Positions 39,743 through 51,337 of a stretch of DNA of 64,000 nt are shown piece after piece (the stretch's first letter is position 1; each line of letters begins with the position of its first letter). The DNA is from Phytophthora sp. 'mugwort' (Eukaryota; Oomycota; Peronosporomycetes; Peronosporales; Peronosporaceae): contig JAUCEF010000009.1 of NCBI GenBank assembly GCA_033558025.1, forward strand, positions 3,410,001-3,474,000, written 5' to 3'. Made by a program: the position numbers and the translations under genes. Under the pieces are notes generated by a model that had not been told where the DNA came from, did not search any database, and was given only the letters and a program-made list of their open reading frames with translations.

Positions 39743-41557
39743 GTGACAGCTGCGAGAGAGCAGCTGGAAGAAGAAACGACCAAACTGGCCCGTCAGCCTT
39801 CGCAGCCCATCGTCATGATGGCTCCCCGTCGTGACCATACTTGGCATGCTGAATGGCGAAACAAGGCCCCACAGGTCGAGTTCTCGTTGCCCACCGATGA
39901 GGCGCTGGCGCCAGCGGAAAAGGCCATGCTGTCCCGAGCGCAACGCTGACGACAAGAAAGTAGCTGCTCTACGTGGAGTTCTCCAGCCCGTCTCGAGTTG
40001 ACCTACTTCAGGTGGATTCCTGCGCGAGACCTGACCGCCACGTTCTCTGATACCGAGATCATGACCTCGCTCGGATCGGATACGCAACCGGCCATCCGGT
40101 CGGCCAACGTCAGCCATCTGCGCGATTTCAGGACCAACCGGAACGCTGGCATCAGCTTTGTATGCACTGATCAAGCTGTCACATCCAAGTTGGGTGGCCA
40201 GACGCTGTCGATCTGCGACCGAAACTATCGGGTTCAACCGTACTCCAAGTACTCCAGCTGGTACTATGTCGACTTGCAGCGCCTGCCTGACGATGTCGAT
40301 GACAGCGAGATCTACGACTGGTTCGCCGCACATGGGACACCACCGGTGTTCATCTGCCCTAGTCTTACGATCCGCGGTCTGAAGTCACGCAGCCGCCGAG
40401 TGTACTTCAACCACAAGTCCCCGCCCGAGTCGCTGATGCTTACGCCAACGATGCCGTTGGGAGAAATCAAGTTCGGTGACCATGGATACGCGGTGGTCAA
40501 TTACCGCATCCGTGCGTTCAACCACGGCACGCCGCCCTTCCTGATGGCGATGCACGAGAAACGCAAGGCTCACCCATCATCGTCTAAGTCGGTCGACCAT
40601 GCGGCACATCAGGCTTCTTCGAAGCCTGCTGTTGCCACGAGCGCCGAAGCCAATGACACGCCTAAGGAAACGTCAGACGCCGAGTACGAGCCATCCGAGC
40701 CTAATGGCTCAGAAGTGAGTGATTCGGAAGCCAGTTCAGGCAGCGCCATGGAAGGTGTTGAAGGAGGGACTGTTGAAGACGGGATCACAGTCCAGCCCAA
40801 GCTGGCCGTCGGACGAAGAACCTCCAAAAATTGACTCTATGGAACAGTACTCAGATCCCGCCCTCCCCGGTTGCCTCGTATGTCAAGCTGTCCAAGCCTG
40901 CCGAAAAGATACTTAACAGCGCTGCGATCAAGTACCCTGCAGAGACGATCGCCTTCAATGACCTCTGCGACGTCATCGAATCGTATCTGACGGAGTTTTC
41001 GAACACCTCAGATGCCGATAACAACTTGTACGGGAACCAAGCCCAGCCTAGTGTCCATCGATTTTTATTGAAACACCTCGGCTCCCGGTAACTGCCAGCA
41101 TCTTCGCAGCAAGACGTTTGGCCACGCAGTGCTCCGAATGATCTACAAGAAGCTCGACCCCTCGGCGAAGGACTACTCGCTCAAGAACAAGTTGGCCGAG
41201 CTCTTCCCGGACGCCGACGACCTAAACTCAGAAGTCGTGCTGCAGAGCCTTTGCTCTACCCCAAAAGAGTTCTGGCTCCAAACGCGACTGGTCGAGTTTG
41301 ATCTTGCATTGCAAGTGATTGCTTCAAGCATCTATATGAATCCGGTCAAGGTCTGCGCTCTAATCCAACAAGAAGCTACTACGCTGCCCCATCCGATGTG
41401 GCACCTCTGGGACGATCGCACCATAGGGGTACTGCTAACCTCGCCGTTGGCAACTCGACTCCTTAATGGCCCGTTGCCGGACGATATACACCAATGCATC
41501 GCTGATCTCCAGCAAGCGGCTTCGGCATTAGCCAATTCGGGTAGCCCTTCTCTCTAA
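39743..41557 (+). pseudogene. LINE ORF1-like region, frameshifted
   Basis: Three consecutive open stretches (39743-39949, about 40000-40834 and 41129-41557, with 40831-41091 between them) together would encode a protein of about 560 residues. It resembles the ORF1-type proteins seen in oomycete LINEs: a conserved globular part (YRVQPYSKYSSWYYVDLQRL), an acidic Ser/Glu-rich linker near 40650-40790, and a helical C-terminal part. No zinc knuckle is obvious. At least three frameshifts or stops separate the pieces. Confidence 0.6.
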
Positions 41558-41559
41558 TG

Positions 41560-44500
41560 GGAATTGGGCCCTGAGAGGGTTCTCGCTGAACGCTAACGGC
41601 ATGAACCGGACCTCAAGGAGCTCGCTGCAGTACTTCTCTAAGACCTTTCACATGATCGGTCTTCAGGAGACGTGCTTCACCGGGCCCTACAATACAATCG
41701 CTTGAAACAGATCTGGAAGCAAACCTCGCGGTTTAATTCCAGCTTTTGGTCGCAAGAGCATATAACTACATACACAGGGCACGCTGGTGTGGGCTTACTA
41801 CTCACGCCGATATGTCCTGTTCAAGATATCCAAGACGTTACTCTCCGTCATGTTAGCTCGGCTGATATGATGGATCGGTACTTCCTACTACGCGGCACTC
41901 TGGCCTTGAAAGAGACGTACATTCATGTGGTGTATGCCCCGTTAAAGGCCAGAAGCGGCCAACTTTCTTTAAGCACCTTCCAAGAGACTTCGACAATGAT
42001 GCGCTGCACATTGTCATGGGCGACTCCAACACGGTGATGCCAAGCCAACTGGACCAAGCCAACCACACCAACCGGAATCCGCCGCGGGGGCGAACCGAGC
42101 TGCTGGACTGGATGCAAGCTATCGATGTTGTGGATGCATGGCGCCTGGAACATCCGACGCTCGTCGAGTTCACCAGCCCCACCTCCAGCTCAAGGTTAGA
42201 CTACGTGATGCTAAGCTCCCAGCTCTTCCACTCGGCCATGCAGGGCATTCTGTACGACTTTCGCAATCGCTCCAGTATGGGTGACCACTGCGGCATCGAC
42301 TTTCGACTCGTATCTGCTGTCTTTCGGCCGGCTAAGAGACCCCCTGGCGCTGCCCAGAATGGGTCATCCAGCTTCCTGATGCGCAGCAGTATCTCCAAGA
42401 ATCGCTGATCAAGTTGGCAGACATGCTCCATGCACCAACGGACTCCCACTACAACCCGGGCTGCCTACTCGACGAGCACAAGCGTCGCGACAATATCTTC
42501 CTGCACGAGTTATTCGAATCCCGGAAGAATCCTCGCCAGCGCGAACTGGAGGAACTGCACCTGGAAATCAATGATCTGCAGCACCGCCAAGCGACGAAGC
42601 CTACCGATGGTCAACGCAGGCGGCGTTGATCATCGGCTGACTGAAAAGAGGGCACTACTGGAGGTCAAGATGAAGGTGAAAAGTTCTACGCATCGTAGAA
42701 GATGTTTGCCTCCGACCTCCACGATTCTGAGCGAGGTACCAAGTGCTTCTTCCGACCGCCTCAGATCCTGGACAACACTCCGATTCCTGTCAATTCGCCG
42801 GAGGAATTGGAAGTCATGTGCCAGGAGTTCAGCCAGTTTTGGTCCGGGATCTATCGTTCACCTTCAAGAGAGTTCCATCATGACAAGCCGAAATGGGATC
42901 GCATCAAGCTGGCCCAGATCCTTGAACACACGACTAAGCATCTGACGCCGAAGCGAGCTGCCTATCTTGACAGTCCACTCACAGCAAATGACTTCTACTG
43001 GGCTATCAAGCATATGTCGTCGGGGAAGGCACCAGGACCCGATGGGTTACCCGTGGCCTACTACCTAACTGATGTGCCACTTTGGAGCCGTATCCTGGAG
43101 ATTGTCTACGCGGCTTAACTGGAGAAAGACAGGATGTCCAAGTTCCAGCGTCGCGGCCAAGTCTGCTTGCTACACAAGAAGGGAGACCGAAAAGAGCCTG
43201 GGAACTACAGACCCATTACCCTCCTCAACGTCGATACGAAGCTGGGGCCCAAGATACTGGCATACCGTCTGGGAACTGTCTTAAAAATAGTCTCCTATTC
43301 TTTGACCAGTATGGCTTCATGCCTGGGCGCGATATTCGTCATGCTCACCGGCGGCTTCAAGCACTCATGAAAGTGTATGAAGACGATGACGCGGTGGCTG
43401 GTGCTATCTTGCTTGACTTTGCCAAGGCCTTCGACAGCGTGGTGTGGGATGCCCTTGACATGATCCTCGAGCACTTCCGCTTCGGCGAAGTGTTTCGTCG
43501 CTGGGTACGCGTGATGTTTCCTGGGACTTTGGTGGCGCTACTATTCAACGGTAGCCCACTTTCGCCCTTTGAATTAGGGAGAGGCGTGTGGCAAGGAGAC
43601 CCTCTCTTCCCGGGTCTGTTCGTGCTTTACGTGGAACCTTTGCTGAACTTGATTCGCGCCAAGATGAAGGATGCTGGACTTCGGTGTGGAGACTCTTCGG
43701 TGGTCCATATAGTTATCAGCTTCGCTGATGGCTGCACTGGACTACTAAGGGACCTGCGGGATACTCAGCGGCTAATGGACTTGGTGGATCTCTTCTGTGA
43801 GGCATCGGGCATGGAGCTGAACAAGAACAAGACCGTGGTGCTGCCGTTCCACCCCTGGAACAGTAAAACCGACAGCATCCGTGAGGCACGACAGCAATTG
43901 GGACTAAAGGTTGTTGGGAACAATAACTGGGCCAAACTGCTTGGTATATACTACGGGCCCAACCTCACAGACGCGGCACGACTACAGCACATATTGGCGG
44001 ACATGCACATAAGGTGTTCACTGTGGAAGTACCGGGCACGCACTCTGCGAGGGCAAGTGGTCATCCTACAACAGATGATCCTGCCTGTTCTCTGGTACAC
44101 GGCCAGTGTCTGCTACATACCTGAAACTGGTTTCCAAGACCAAGTCCAGGACATGATAGTACGGTTTATGATCCAGCCTTCTACGTCGAACATCGTGCCC
44201 CGAGCTTGGTGGACGTTGCCCATGCACATGGGAGGCCTCGGCCTAACGCCTGTGAAAACGATGATCGAGGGACTCCAACTACACATGCTCTGCAAGCTGG
44301 TCATGGCCGTACGCCAGTCACCGGATGATGTACCCTCATGGGCCACCCCAGTCATTGCGCTGTTTGGCTCCGCGATGAAACATTGGGGACGCGACTTTGG
44401 CATCCTGTACGCGCCGGTCTGGAACAGCCCTCACCATGTGGTGTCTCGACGGCTAAGACGGTGGAGATCGCTTGGATTGTATTGGCACCATGTTCTCTTC

Positions 44501-45400
44501 CTTTGGCACACCAAACTTCGCCCCAAAATCACTCGCAACATGACCAAGTTCGACAAGTTGACAATGCCGCTGCTGGACAATGTGGATATCACGACTGCAA
44601 CCAAGACACCCAAGACCCTGCGAGCCGCAAGTCTGGGCATTGTCCAAGACCTTATTCGCTTAAAGATTTATCGGATATCTGACTTGTTTGAGCTTAGTGG
44701 ATACCCGCCTCAAGCCGCCAAGCTATCCCAAGTCATCCGTGAGCATGACCAGCCTGGGCGTGCTAACCGCGTGAGCTTCTGCGGGTCTTTCTTAACTAAG
44801 ATTGACTCGCTGTTACGACCGTTGGCCAACATGCCCATTGGACCCCACCCCAAGCCACGCTACGGCTGCGCATTCCATACTTGGAGCTTCAGTGGCTATG
44901 AAGCCGCTGATCTCACGGTGTCGCTAATAGGCAAGCTCCTGGTTCAGTACAAGGTACCCGGTCTGCCAACGACTGCAGTAGGCCTTGAACAAGTGCCTCC
45001 CGCAGATGCATGGGGCAGGGACCTAAAGATGAACAAGCACGCACTACCAGTGGACCGCGGACTTACAGTACAGACTTCAGCACAACGCACTTTGGGTGAG
45101 CTTTAGTTTGCAGCACGTGCAAGGCCCTACGACTCGCTTCCATCATGGTACGGAGTCATTGAAACCATCTCCCATCTTTTTTGGTATTGTGACTTTGCGA
45201 CAGCATTATGGGCGGAATGGCTTGAGGTGTTCCAGCAGTTTTGAGTCTCCCATTGAGTGGGCGACTGTGGTCTACTTCGCGGACATCATGCCTACGCCCG
45301 AGCCAAAAAGGACTTCGATTACGGCCTCTTTGCGCTCTTCCACATGTGAGAGTTGTGGTACTTCGCTGCCTATGGACGCACCGCAATGACATCCGCATCA
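41560..45400 (+). pseudogene. LINE ORF2: endonuclease and reverse transcriptase, broken
   Basis: Endonuclease motifs are present: SLNANGM and IGLQETCF near 41585-41670, GDSNTVMPS near 42017, SSRLDYVMLSS near 42190 and GDHCGIDFR near 42290. The reverse transcriptase follows from about 42970: SGKAPGPDGLPVAYYL, then CLLHKKGDRKEPGNYRPITL in another frame, FFDQYGFMPGRDIRHA, and ILLDFAKAFDSV. WQGDPLFPGLFVL and the catalytic box, which reads FADG instead of FADD at 43721-43732, come next. The longest open part is 43082-45106. Frameshifts, stops and the lost Asp make it inactive. Confidence 0.85.
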
Positions 45401-45535
45401 ACGAGTATGAACCAAGTCTCATCGGCGTCAAGGCTCGGGTGCACGCCCTGATTAACCTTCATGTTGTTGCCTTATGGCAGACAACCCAGGCGCAATCAAT
45501 AAGATAGTCCTCGCAGGTGAGTAGGCAACTACATT

Positions 45536-45745
45536 GTGTCGGTACCCTTCGACGCCAATGGCCCAAGCGACCACGAGGCGGAACCCCGTCAGTGGGACTC
45601 CTTGCTCGCGGGCATGTTGAACCACGACAGGGAAGAGACGTCCGGAGCGACCTTCCCGACTGCAGATCGAAGCGATCGCGGGGTGGGAACCCGTCAGCGG
45701 GACTCCTTTCCCGCGGCCACGTTGAACCGCAGCCGGGAAGAGACG
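45536..45745. repeat. Two tandem copies of a 105-bp unit after the LINE
   Basis: Two adjacent units share CCGTCAG(T/C)GGGACTCCTT, GTTGAACC and GGGAAGAGACG. They lie just downstream of the LINE ORF2 and probably belong to its 3' UTR. Confidence 0.7.
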
Positions 45746-46335
45746 CATGTGGCCCGAAGGTAAGGCCACAAGCTCAAGGCTTCATCCTGATGTCTTACAA
45801 TCCGCCGCCGGCGTGCTCGGTCATTAATGGTTTCAGTCTCCACCACTTTCACGCCCATGCGCCAAGTTCTCGGTTCCATTTGCCGATCGCTTAGCGGGCA
45901 TTGCCTTATGTCTGCTGTACCCGAAGGTGGTGTGAATTTTTGAATCCAGGCGGGGCTCCACGTTGGCGGGCAGGCGGGTGAAAAACGCGACACGCTACAG
46001 ACGCTTACGTTTGTTATGACATGCACGACATCACTGGACTAGTCTTTGGATCGATGTCTAGAGTGGCGCCATACTCCCGAACCGCGCGTACTACCAGGCC
46101 TACAAGCCCATGAGACGACGACTGGGAGGCTTTGCCCCTCTAAACCACAACCCGCATCTCTCCTACTGAAGTGCCTGGTCAAACAGTCTCAAGAACTACC
46201 GGGTCTAACCGTGCTTCCAGACCTACAGCCTATGAGACGGCGCCCAGTAGCCCCCAAGACCACTCACTAGTCCAGTCACAAGCCCAGATATCCCAACCTT
46301 CGCGGCCAAGCCCCAACCATCGTCCGAAAGGTTCT
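45746..46335. other. Non-coding stretch with a diverged direct repeat
   Basis: Two related segments at about 46059-46115 and 46199-46250 share CCAGRCCTACA, CCYATGAGACG and nearby words. They may be tail sequence of the adjacent SINE. No gene is seen. Confidence 0.4.
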
Positions 46336-46404
46336 GGTCGGCCCAGGGATCGAACCCGGGCCGCTTCCATCCGACACTGGATGCTTAACCTGAGCTATCT
46401 GAGC
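46336..46404 (-). mobile_element. tRNA-derived SINE head
   Basis: The minus strand contains a polymerase III A box (TAGCTCAGGTTAAG, 46397-46384) and a B box in CCGGGTTCGATCCC (about 46358-46345) at tRNA-like spacing. A T-arm can pair, but the 5' GCTCAGA and 3' GCCGACC ends cannot form an acceptor stem. It is therefore a tRNA-derived SINE promoter, of the type known to be common in oomycetes, not a tRNA gene. The limits of the body are not clear. Confidence 0.7.
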
Positions 46405-46692
46405 TCACTAGAAGTAGGTGGCTCACAACCCACCACCTGGTTCATCGGGTTATACTTGCTTTTTGTATAGACCCCATCGGAAAGGTCCTGCAAATGTCCA
46501 ACTCGGCCCAGAGACGTCCTGGGACGTCCACCAGTTTCCTCCTGGACACTAAACTGGGTCTTCCGGGTACCCATTTTCGAGAAAATAGACCTTTTTTGAC
46601 CCAAATTGGATACATCGTACCCAAGTTTTGGGTCCACATGACCCAAAATCGATCCCAAATAGCCAAGTAGGGTAGCTAACTAGGTTGCTTAC

Positions 46693-46836
46693 TAACAAAA
46701 ATACACCTTTTACTAAGTAGGTTGCTTACTAGCCTTAAATTTACGCGTTAGGTTGCTTACTAGCCTTAAAGCGTACGTTAAAATTACGCTTTAAGGCTAG
46801 TAAGCAACCTACTTAGTAAAAGGTGTATTTTTGTTA
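46693..46836. mobile_element. 144-bp MITE hairpin with perfect 47-bp arms
   Basis: Bases 46693-46739 and 46790-46836 are exact reverse complements, beginning TAACAAAAATACACC and ending with its complement. The outer TA is the likely duplicated target. A partial third copy of the arm (GGTTGCTTACTAGCCTTAAA) lies in the loop and another fragment lies just upstream (46681). Confidence 0.8.
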
Positions 46837-46883
46837 ATCTGAATTTTACAAGCGGATGACCATCTTGTAGGACTACAGAGTTA

Positions 46884-48469
46884 CACTCCGCGACAGGATA
46901 GATCACCCACCCACTTTTGTGGGCAAAGCTCTGTCAATATTAGGAGTTAGCGACTACTATTTAAATATGCTGCTTCTGTCACCAGTAGAAAACCGAGGTT
47001 TATACTAACGACTGCAATTTCGCAGTGCAGGGAACCTGCTATACAAATTTCCATTCCAGCAGTGCGACACATTAGATCACCCGCTCGAAGCATACAAAAA
47101 CCAAATATAAAAGAATGATTGTTAAAATGAAAAATGAGTGACATTAGACTAGTTACTGGAGCTGGGGGACCGCTGTCCCTGGTACTGCCTAACGGCTCAT
47201 TGTGCAAAGTTGGAGATGAAAAGTAAGAAGAAGCCTCGAGTGACCGAGCGCGAGAAGGGCAGGATTCAAGGGCTTCGAGAAGCTGGGTTAAGCACTCGTG
47301 CTGTTGCAAAGAGCTCGAGGCGCTGCACTCACACTGTCAGACGCGTCACCTCGCCCGCGCCGCAACGCCAGGAGGCCAAGCATCCAGGACCAGCCCCAAC
47401 ACTCTCCGACCGTGAGACACGCCGTCTCATCCGCGCCGCAGCAAGGGCACGTCGTCGGCTGCCCAGCTCAAGACGGAGCTCCAGCTCACCGTCTCGGTGC
47501 GCACCATCCAGCGCACCCTAGCAAGGGTGGACTGGTTGGTGTACATCAAGATGGTGAACACGCTCCCCCTCAACCCAGAGGATATGAAGCGACGCAAGGC
47601 GTGGGCCAGCGCCATGCTGGTGGATAAAGACACCGGGGACATCTTGGACTCCATTATTTTCTCCGATGAGAAGAAGTGGAACTTAGATGGACCCGATGAC
47701 TTCCAGCACTACTGGCGTGACCTGCGCAAGCCACCCCGCCAGACCAAGCGCCGGCAGGCTGGTAGCGGGTCTGTCATGGTTTGGACTGGCTTCAGCTCGC
47801 GTGGGAAGACGCCCCTAGTGATCCTTACGGGGAGGTAGAACTCGGATGACTATGTCTTTATGGTCTCCGAGTATCTCCTCCCGTTTGCTCATCTGAACTA
47901 TTGTATCGATTTTATCTACCAGCAGGGCAATGCAAGCATTCACGCGTCAAAGCGCACCAGGGAGTTTTTTGCTGAGCAAGACATTAACGTGCTCGACTGG
48001 CCATCAAAATCCCCAGTTCTCAATCCAATTGAGAACTTATCGTCTATTTTGAGCAGGAGGGTACATGCAAACGAAAAACAGTTTGAAAGTGTGCCGCAGT
48101 TAAAGGCAGCACTATATGAGGCCTGGGAATCAATACCCATCGCACTGTTAATGTCGCTCATTGAGTCCATGCCACGAAGATACATTGAAGCTCAGATAAG
48201 AAAGGCAACAAGACGCATTTTTGATATGACAATCCTTTTTATATATTTGGTTTTTGTATGCTTCGAGCGGGTGATCTAATGTGTCGCACTGCTGGAATGG
48301 AAATTTGTATAGCAGGTTCCCTGCAGGCTGCGAAATTGCAGTCGTTAGCATAAACCTCGGTTTTCTACTGGTGACAGAAGCAGCATATCTAAATAGTAGT
48401 CGCTAACTCCTAATATTGACAGAGCTTTGCCCACAAAAGTGGGTGGGTGATCTATCCTGTCACTGAGTG
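46884..48469 (+). mobile_element. Tc1-like transposon with ~230-bp terminal repeats
   Basis: TA at 46882-46883 and 48470-48471 flank a 1586-bp element. Its ends are long inverted repeats (about 46884-47115 and 48236-48469) that are nearly identical, for example GACAGGATAGATCACCCACC, and carry outer CACTC/GAGTG termini. One transposase gene lies between them. Confidence 0.85.
47216..48279 (+). pseudogene. Tc1 transposase, frameshifted and lacking a catalytic Asp
   Basis: An N-terminal helix-turn-helix region (KKKPRVTEREKGRIQGLREA and STRAVA) runs into a frameshift near 47460. The second frame has TIQRTLA, the first catalytic Asp in IIFSDEKKWNLDG, VMVWTGFSSRG, and then TAG where the family has CAG in GRQNS (47836-47838). 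The third part reads IYQQGNASIH instead of xQDNAPIH: GGC at 47926-47928 replaces the catalytic Asp codon. DWPSKSPVLNPIENL supplies the third acidic residue. It is inactive by at least three independent lesions. Confidence 0.85.
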
Positions 48470-48471
48470 TA

Positions 48472-49112
48472 TCAGCCACCCCTTTCAGTGAGCTTGTATA
48501 TATATATAGAAAGTCATGTAACGAAGGTACAGCCGGCAAAATGCTCAAAGGGAGATGTGGCGTTGGCATCCAAGTTCATGATCGCTGTGACGTAGAGGAA
48601 TAGCTCTTGAGGCTACAAAGATCTACGACTCCGTGAGCCGGAATATAAAAATTAAAACTATAATTCTCCGTATGCCATTGTCCAAAGCCCAACAGGTGAT
48701 GACAAAAAAAATAACTGGCATTTACGTCGCTGTCCACGCAGTTGGAACAGCCCTCAATCCCATCCACGACGAGATTTAAATGGAAAAACGAGTGCATCGC
48801 AGCCAAGCATACGCCTGAATTGCAGCATTTGGAATGCTAGCAGGTGGAGGATAACGATTGCCGATAATATCAAGTACAAAACCTTATTGACGCTATAACC
48901 TTAGTATTTGCCAAATACTATTTGGTGATCCAGTTTCGGTAAGATGTCGACGGCGCCTCAGTTCCAGAAGGTTCGGTCTATGGCGGATGCGGCGCAGGAA
49001 TGTTTGTAAAATAGGCAACTTGTGTCGGTGGTCTTCCGTTGTGAGCCTCACAATCCGATTGACAATTTCAAGCACAAGTTAAACGTTTCAAGCTTCACAG
49101 TCTACTGAGACA
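48472..49112. other. Intergenic upstream of the CX9C gene
   Basis: A short TA run lies near 48498-48508. Otherwise no gene or clear repeat is seen. A promoter for the downstream gene should lie in the last 100 bp, where CAATTTCAAG (about 49062) resembles an FPR but no good initiator was found. Confidence 0.4.
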
Positions 49113-49529
49113 ATGGCCCGCTCCCGCCGCTCTAGCGCCCCCACTCGCAAGCCCGCTCCGGCCAAGGCTGCCCCTGTCCCGGCCAAGCAACCTGCTGCCC
49201 CAGCCCCGGTTGTCGCTAGTGGCCCCGCCCCCAGCGTTGGCGGCGGTCTACTCTCCACTGTCGCCGAGGGCTTCGCGTTCGGTACGGGCAGTGCCATCGC
49301 CCGCCAAGGTGTAAACGCCGTCGTCGACTCGTTCAGCAGCTCTAAGGAGGAGCCCGTCGCTCAGCCTGTGGCTGCGGTCCCCGTCGTCACCAAATCTTCA
49401 GCGGCTTTGTGCTCCAGTGACAACAAAGCCTTCCTCGAGTGTATCGACCGCAACTCGAACGACGTGGCGGCCTGTCAGTTCTACCTCGACGCTCTGAACC
49501 AGTGTAAGCAGCAGAGCATCAACATCTAG
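49113..49529 (+). CDS. CHCHD2/CHCHD10-like twin CX9C mitochondrial protein
   Basis: This single-exon gene encodes 138 residues. An Arg/Ala/Pro-rich N-terminus (MARSRRSSAPTRKPAPAKAA) resembles a mitochondrial presequence. A central hydrophobic Gly/Ala segment (about 45-68, GGLLSTVAEGFAFGTGSAIA) is typical of the CHCHD2/10 family. The C-terminal CHCH domain has twin CX9C: CSSDNKAFLEC and CQFYLDALNQC. The family acts in the intermembrane space, with cristae organisation and oxidative import by Mia40 as known themes. Length (animals 142-151 residues) and order match well. Gene context is unrelated (DRG1 convergent downstream). Confidence 0.9.
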   Translation: MARSRRSSAPTRKPAPAKAAPVPAKQPAAPAPVVASGPAPSVGGGLLSTVAEGFAFGTGSAIARQGVNAVVDSFSSSKEEPVAQPVAAVPVVTKSSAALCSSDNKAFLECIDRNSNDVAACQFYLDALNQCKQQSINI

Positions 49530-49994
49530 ACGACGGATAGACGTGAAGTACTGGTGAGGTCGCCAATTAGAACAACTCCGTCTTCGACTAATGGGGTTCA
49601 AGCTCCCTTCACCACCTATGCGATAATACACGATGATTTATCTACAGATACAATGCTGTCGTTCTCGTTTCCTTATACTGGGCAACCTTCAATGCAGCTA
49701 CAATCAATTAGTAGTATATTGGTGCGCCAACTTGGCGGATTTTGTATAAGTGCAGAGGCTAAAACGCCGCTTATGGCGCACTAACGTATCCATCCTGTGC
49801 GTTAGCAGCGTTGAGGAGGGAGGAATCCATAAAATAAATCACTCAACCGTCTCGTTATAAGCGCAGCTGTGTCTATGATAGACATCTTGGCGTCGTGAGT
49901 GCACCTTGGCGACCAGCAAACATCGGTACAGGCTGGATCCGGCCACAACGAGACGCTGGGATCCCTCGCTTAAAACGAACTCGACAGGATTCCA
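49530..49994. other. Convergent intergenic region
   Basis: This 465-bp stretch between the CX9C gene and DRG1 should carry both 3' UTRs. ORFs here are short and unsupported. Confidence 0.5.
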
Positions 49995-51104
49995 TTACAC
50001 CTTCTTGACAATCTGAACGATATCTTCGTCCTGGAGAAGGTGCTCCTTGCCAACCTTCTGCGGTTGGTGCTTGCAGGAAGATCCCCAGACCCAGGCGTAT
50101 TTGAGCTCCTTCAGCAGCGACTTGTGGATGCGCTGGCAGAAGTTCTCCACGGTCGGGTTTTCCTCGTGTAGAATGACGGGCGCATTATAGTCGGGCAGTT
50201 TGCCTCGGGGCTTGGTGTAGATGCGGATCATGTGGCAGTAGTCCCAGATCATCTCTAGCAGCTCGTCGAGGTTCCATCCGTGGTGGGCTGAGATCACGAC
50301 GTTGTGCGGAATCTGGTCGATGATGGTCAGCTCTTCGATTGTAAGCTGGTCGATCTTGTTGAGCACGTAGAGGCACGGGATGTACACGCGGTTGCCCTCG
50401 ATTTGGTCGATGAACTCGTCCACCGTCACGTCAGCGCGCAGCGTCACGTCGGCGTTGTGGATTTTGTACTCGTGCAGGATCTGGTAGACCGTGTCGGCGT
50501 CCAACTCGGTCTGCGGGACGGTGGTCTGGAAATTAACACCGCCGCGCTCCTTGCGGCGAAAGATCATGTTGGCTGGCTTCTTGTTGAGGCGGATACCGAA
50601 GCCTTCGAGCTCGAACTCGATGAGTTTCTTGTGTGTGGCGGGCTTCATGGCGTCCAGCACGATGAGAATGACGTTGCACGTGCGAGCCGTGCCAATGACC
50701 TGTCGGCCGCGGCCCTTGCCGTCCTTGGCGCCCTCAATGATACCGGGCAGGTCGAGGATCTGGATGCGTGCGCCGCGATAGTTGAGCGTGCCGGGGATGG
50801 CTGTCAACGTTGTAAACTCATACGACGCGGCCTCAGAGAAGGTGCCCGTGAGTTTTGTAAGCAACGTGGACTTTCCCACGGAGGGGAAACCTACGAGCCC
50901 CACGCGCGTGTCGCCGGCCTTGTTGACGTCGAAGCCCTCGCCAGTGCCGCCACCGCTGGACTTGGAGCCGGCGTCCGTCACCTCGCGCCGTAACTTGGCA
51001 ATCTTGGCTTTGAGAAGACACAGATGCTTCATGGTGGCCTTGTTCTTCTGCGTACGCGCATACTCGGCCTCAAGCTCGGCGATCTTGGCCATCGCGGACG
51101 ACAT
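49995..51104 (-). CDS. DRG1: Developmentally regulated GTP-binding protein 1
   Basis: This single-exon gene encodes 369 residues, the family's usual length. DRG1 is a cytosolic Obg/DRG GTPase that binds ribosomes and a DFRP partner and is very conserved. Visible motifs are G1 GFPSVGKST (about 72-80), the switch region [12 protein letters not shown]3 [17 protein letters not shown]4 NKID (about 248) and G5 ISAHHGW. A C-terminal TGS domain ([11 protein letters not shown] ... [23 protein letters not shown] ... [10 protein letters not shown]) follows. The N-terminal helix ([16 protein letters not shown]) and [11 protein letters not shown] also match DRG1 rather than DRG2. No introns are needed. 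Confidence 0.95.
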   Translation of the reverse strand: MSSAMAKIAELEAEYARTQKNKATMKHLCLLKAKIAKLRREVTDAGSKSSGGGTGEGFDVNKAGDTRVGLVGFPSVGKSTLLTKLTGTFSEAASYEFTTLTAIPGTLNYRGARIQILDLPGIIEGAKDGKGRGRQVIGTARTCNVILIVLDAMKPATHKKLIEFELEGFGIRLNKKPANMIFRRKERGGVNFQTTVPQTELDADTVYQILHEYKIHNADVTLRADVTVDEFIDQIEGNRVYIPCLYVLNKIDQLTIEELTIIDQIPHNVVISAHHGWNLDELLEMIWDYCHMIRIYTKPRGKLPDYNAPVILHEENPTVENFCQRIHKSLLKELKYAWVWGSSCKHQPQKVGKEHLLQDEDIVQIVKKV

Positions 51105-51337
51105 GGCGGTCTACGTCGGAATGCTCTTATGTAGGTGGTGGTAATGGGAGGAGAGGCAATTTGTCAACGAGTGGCCGGTCGAGCGTCTACGGAACCCAGA
51201 TTAGTAACGCAAAGCGACCCAAATTGGGTAATATTAGGCGCTTATGAGTCTATGCGATAGGGTTATACTCTTCGACAGTGGCGAACCCAAAACACCTCGC
51301 TTTGCGCCAATATTCTAACCGTTAGACAGTGGCGAGA

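Larger units (their letters stand above)
39690..45500 (+). mobile_element. Non-LTR retrotransposon (LINE), decayed
   Basis: About 5.8 kb hold ORF1-like and ORF2-like regions in the usual order on one strand. There are no LTRs. ORF2 has an APE-type endonuclease, a reverse transcriptase and a C-terminal HLFWYCDFA zinc-knuckle-like region, which places it among L1/Tx1-type elements. The 5' and 3' ends were not fixed by target-site duplications. Confidence 0.85.

Noticed and set aside
42201..42449. Antisense ORFs within the LINE
   Set aside because: They overlap clear endonuclease and reverse-transcriptase motifs on the plus strand.
46336..46404. Functional tRNA gene
   Set aside because: A and B boxes are present but the two ends cannot pair as an acceptor stem, so a SINE head fits better.
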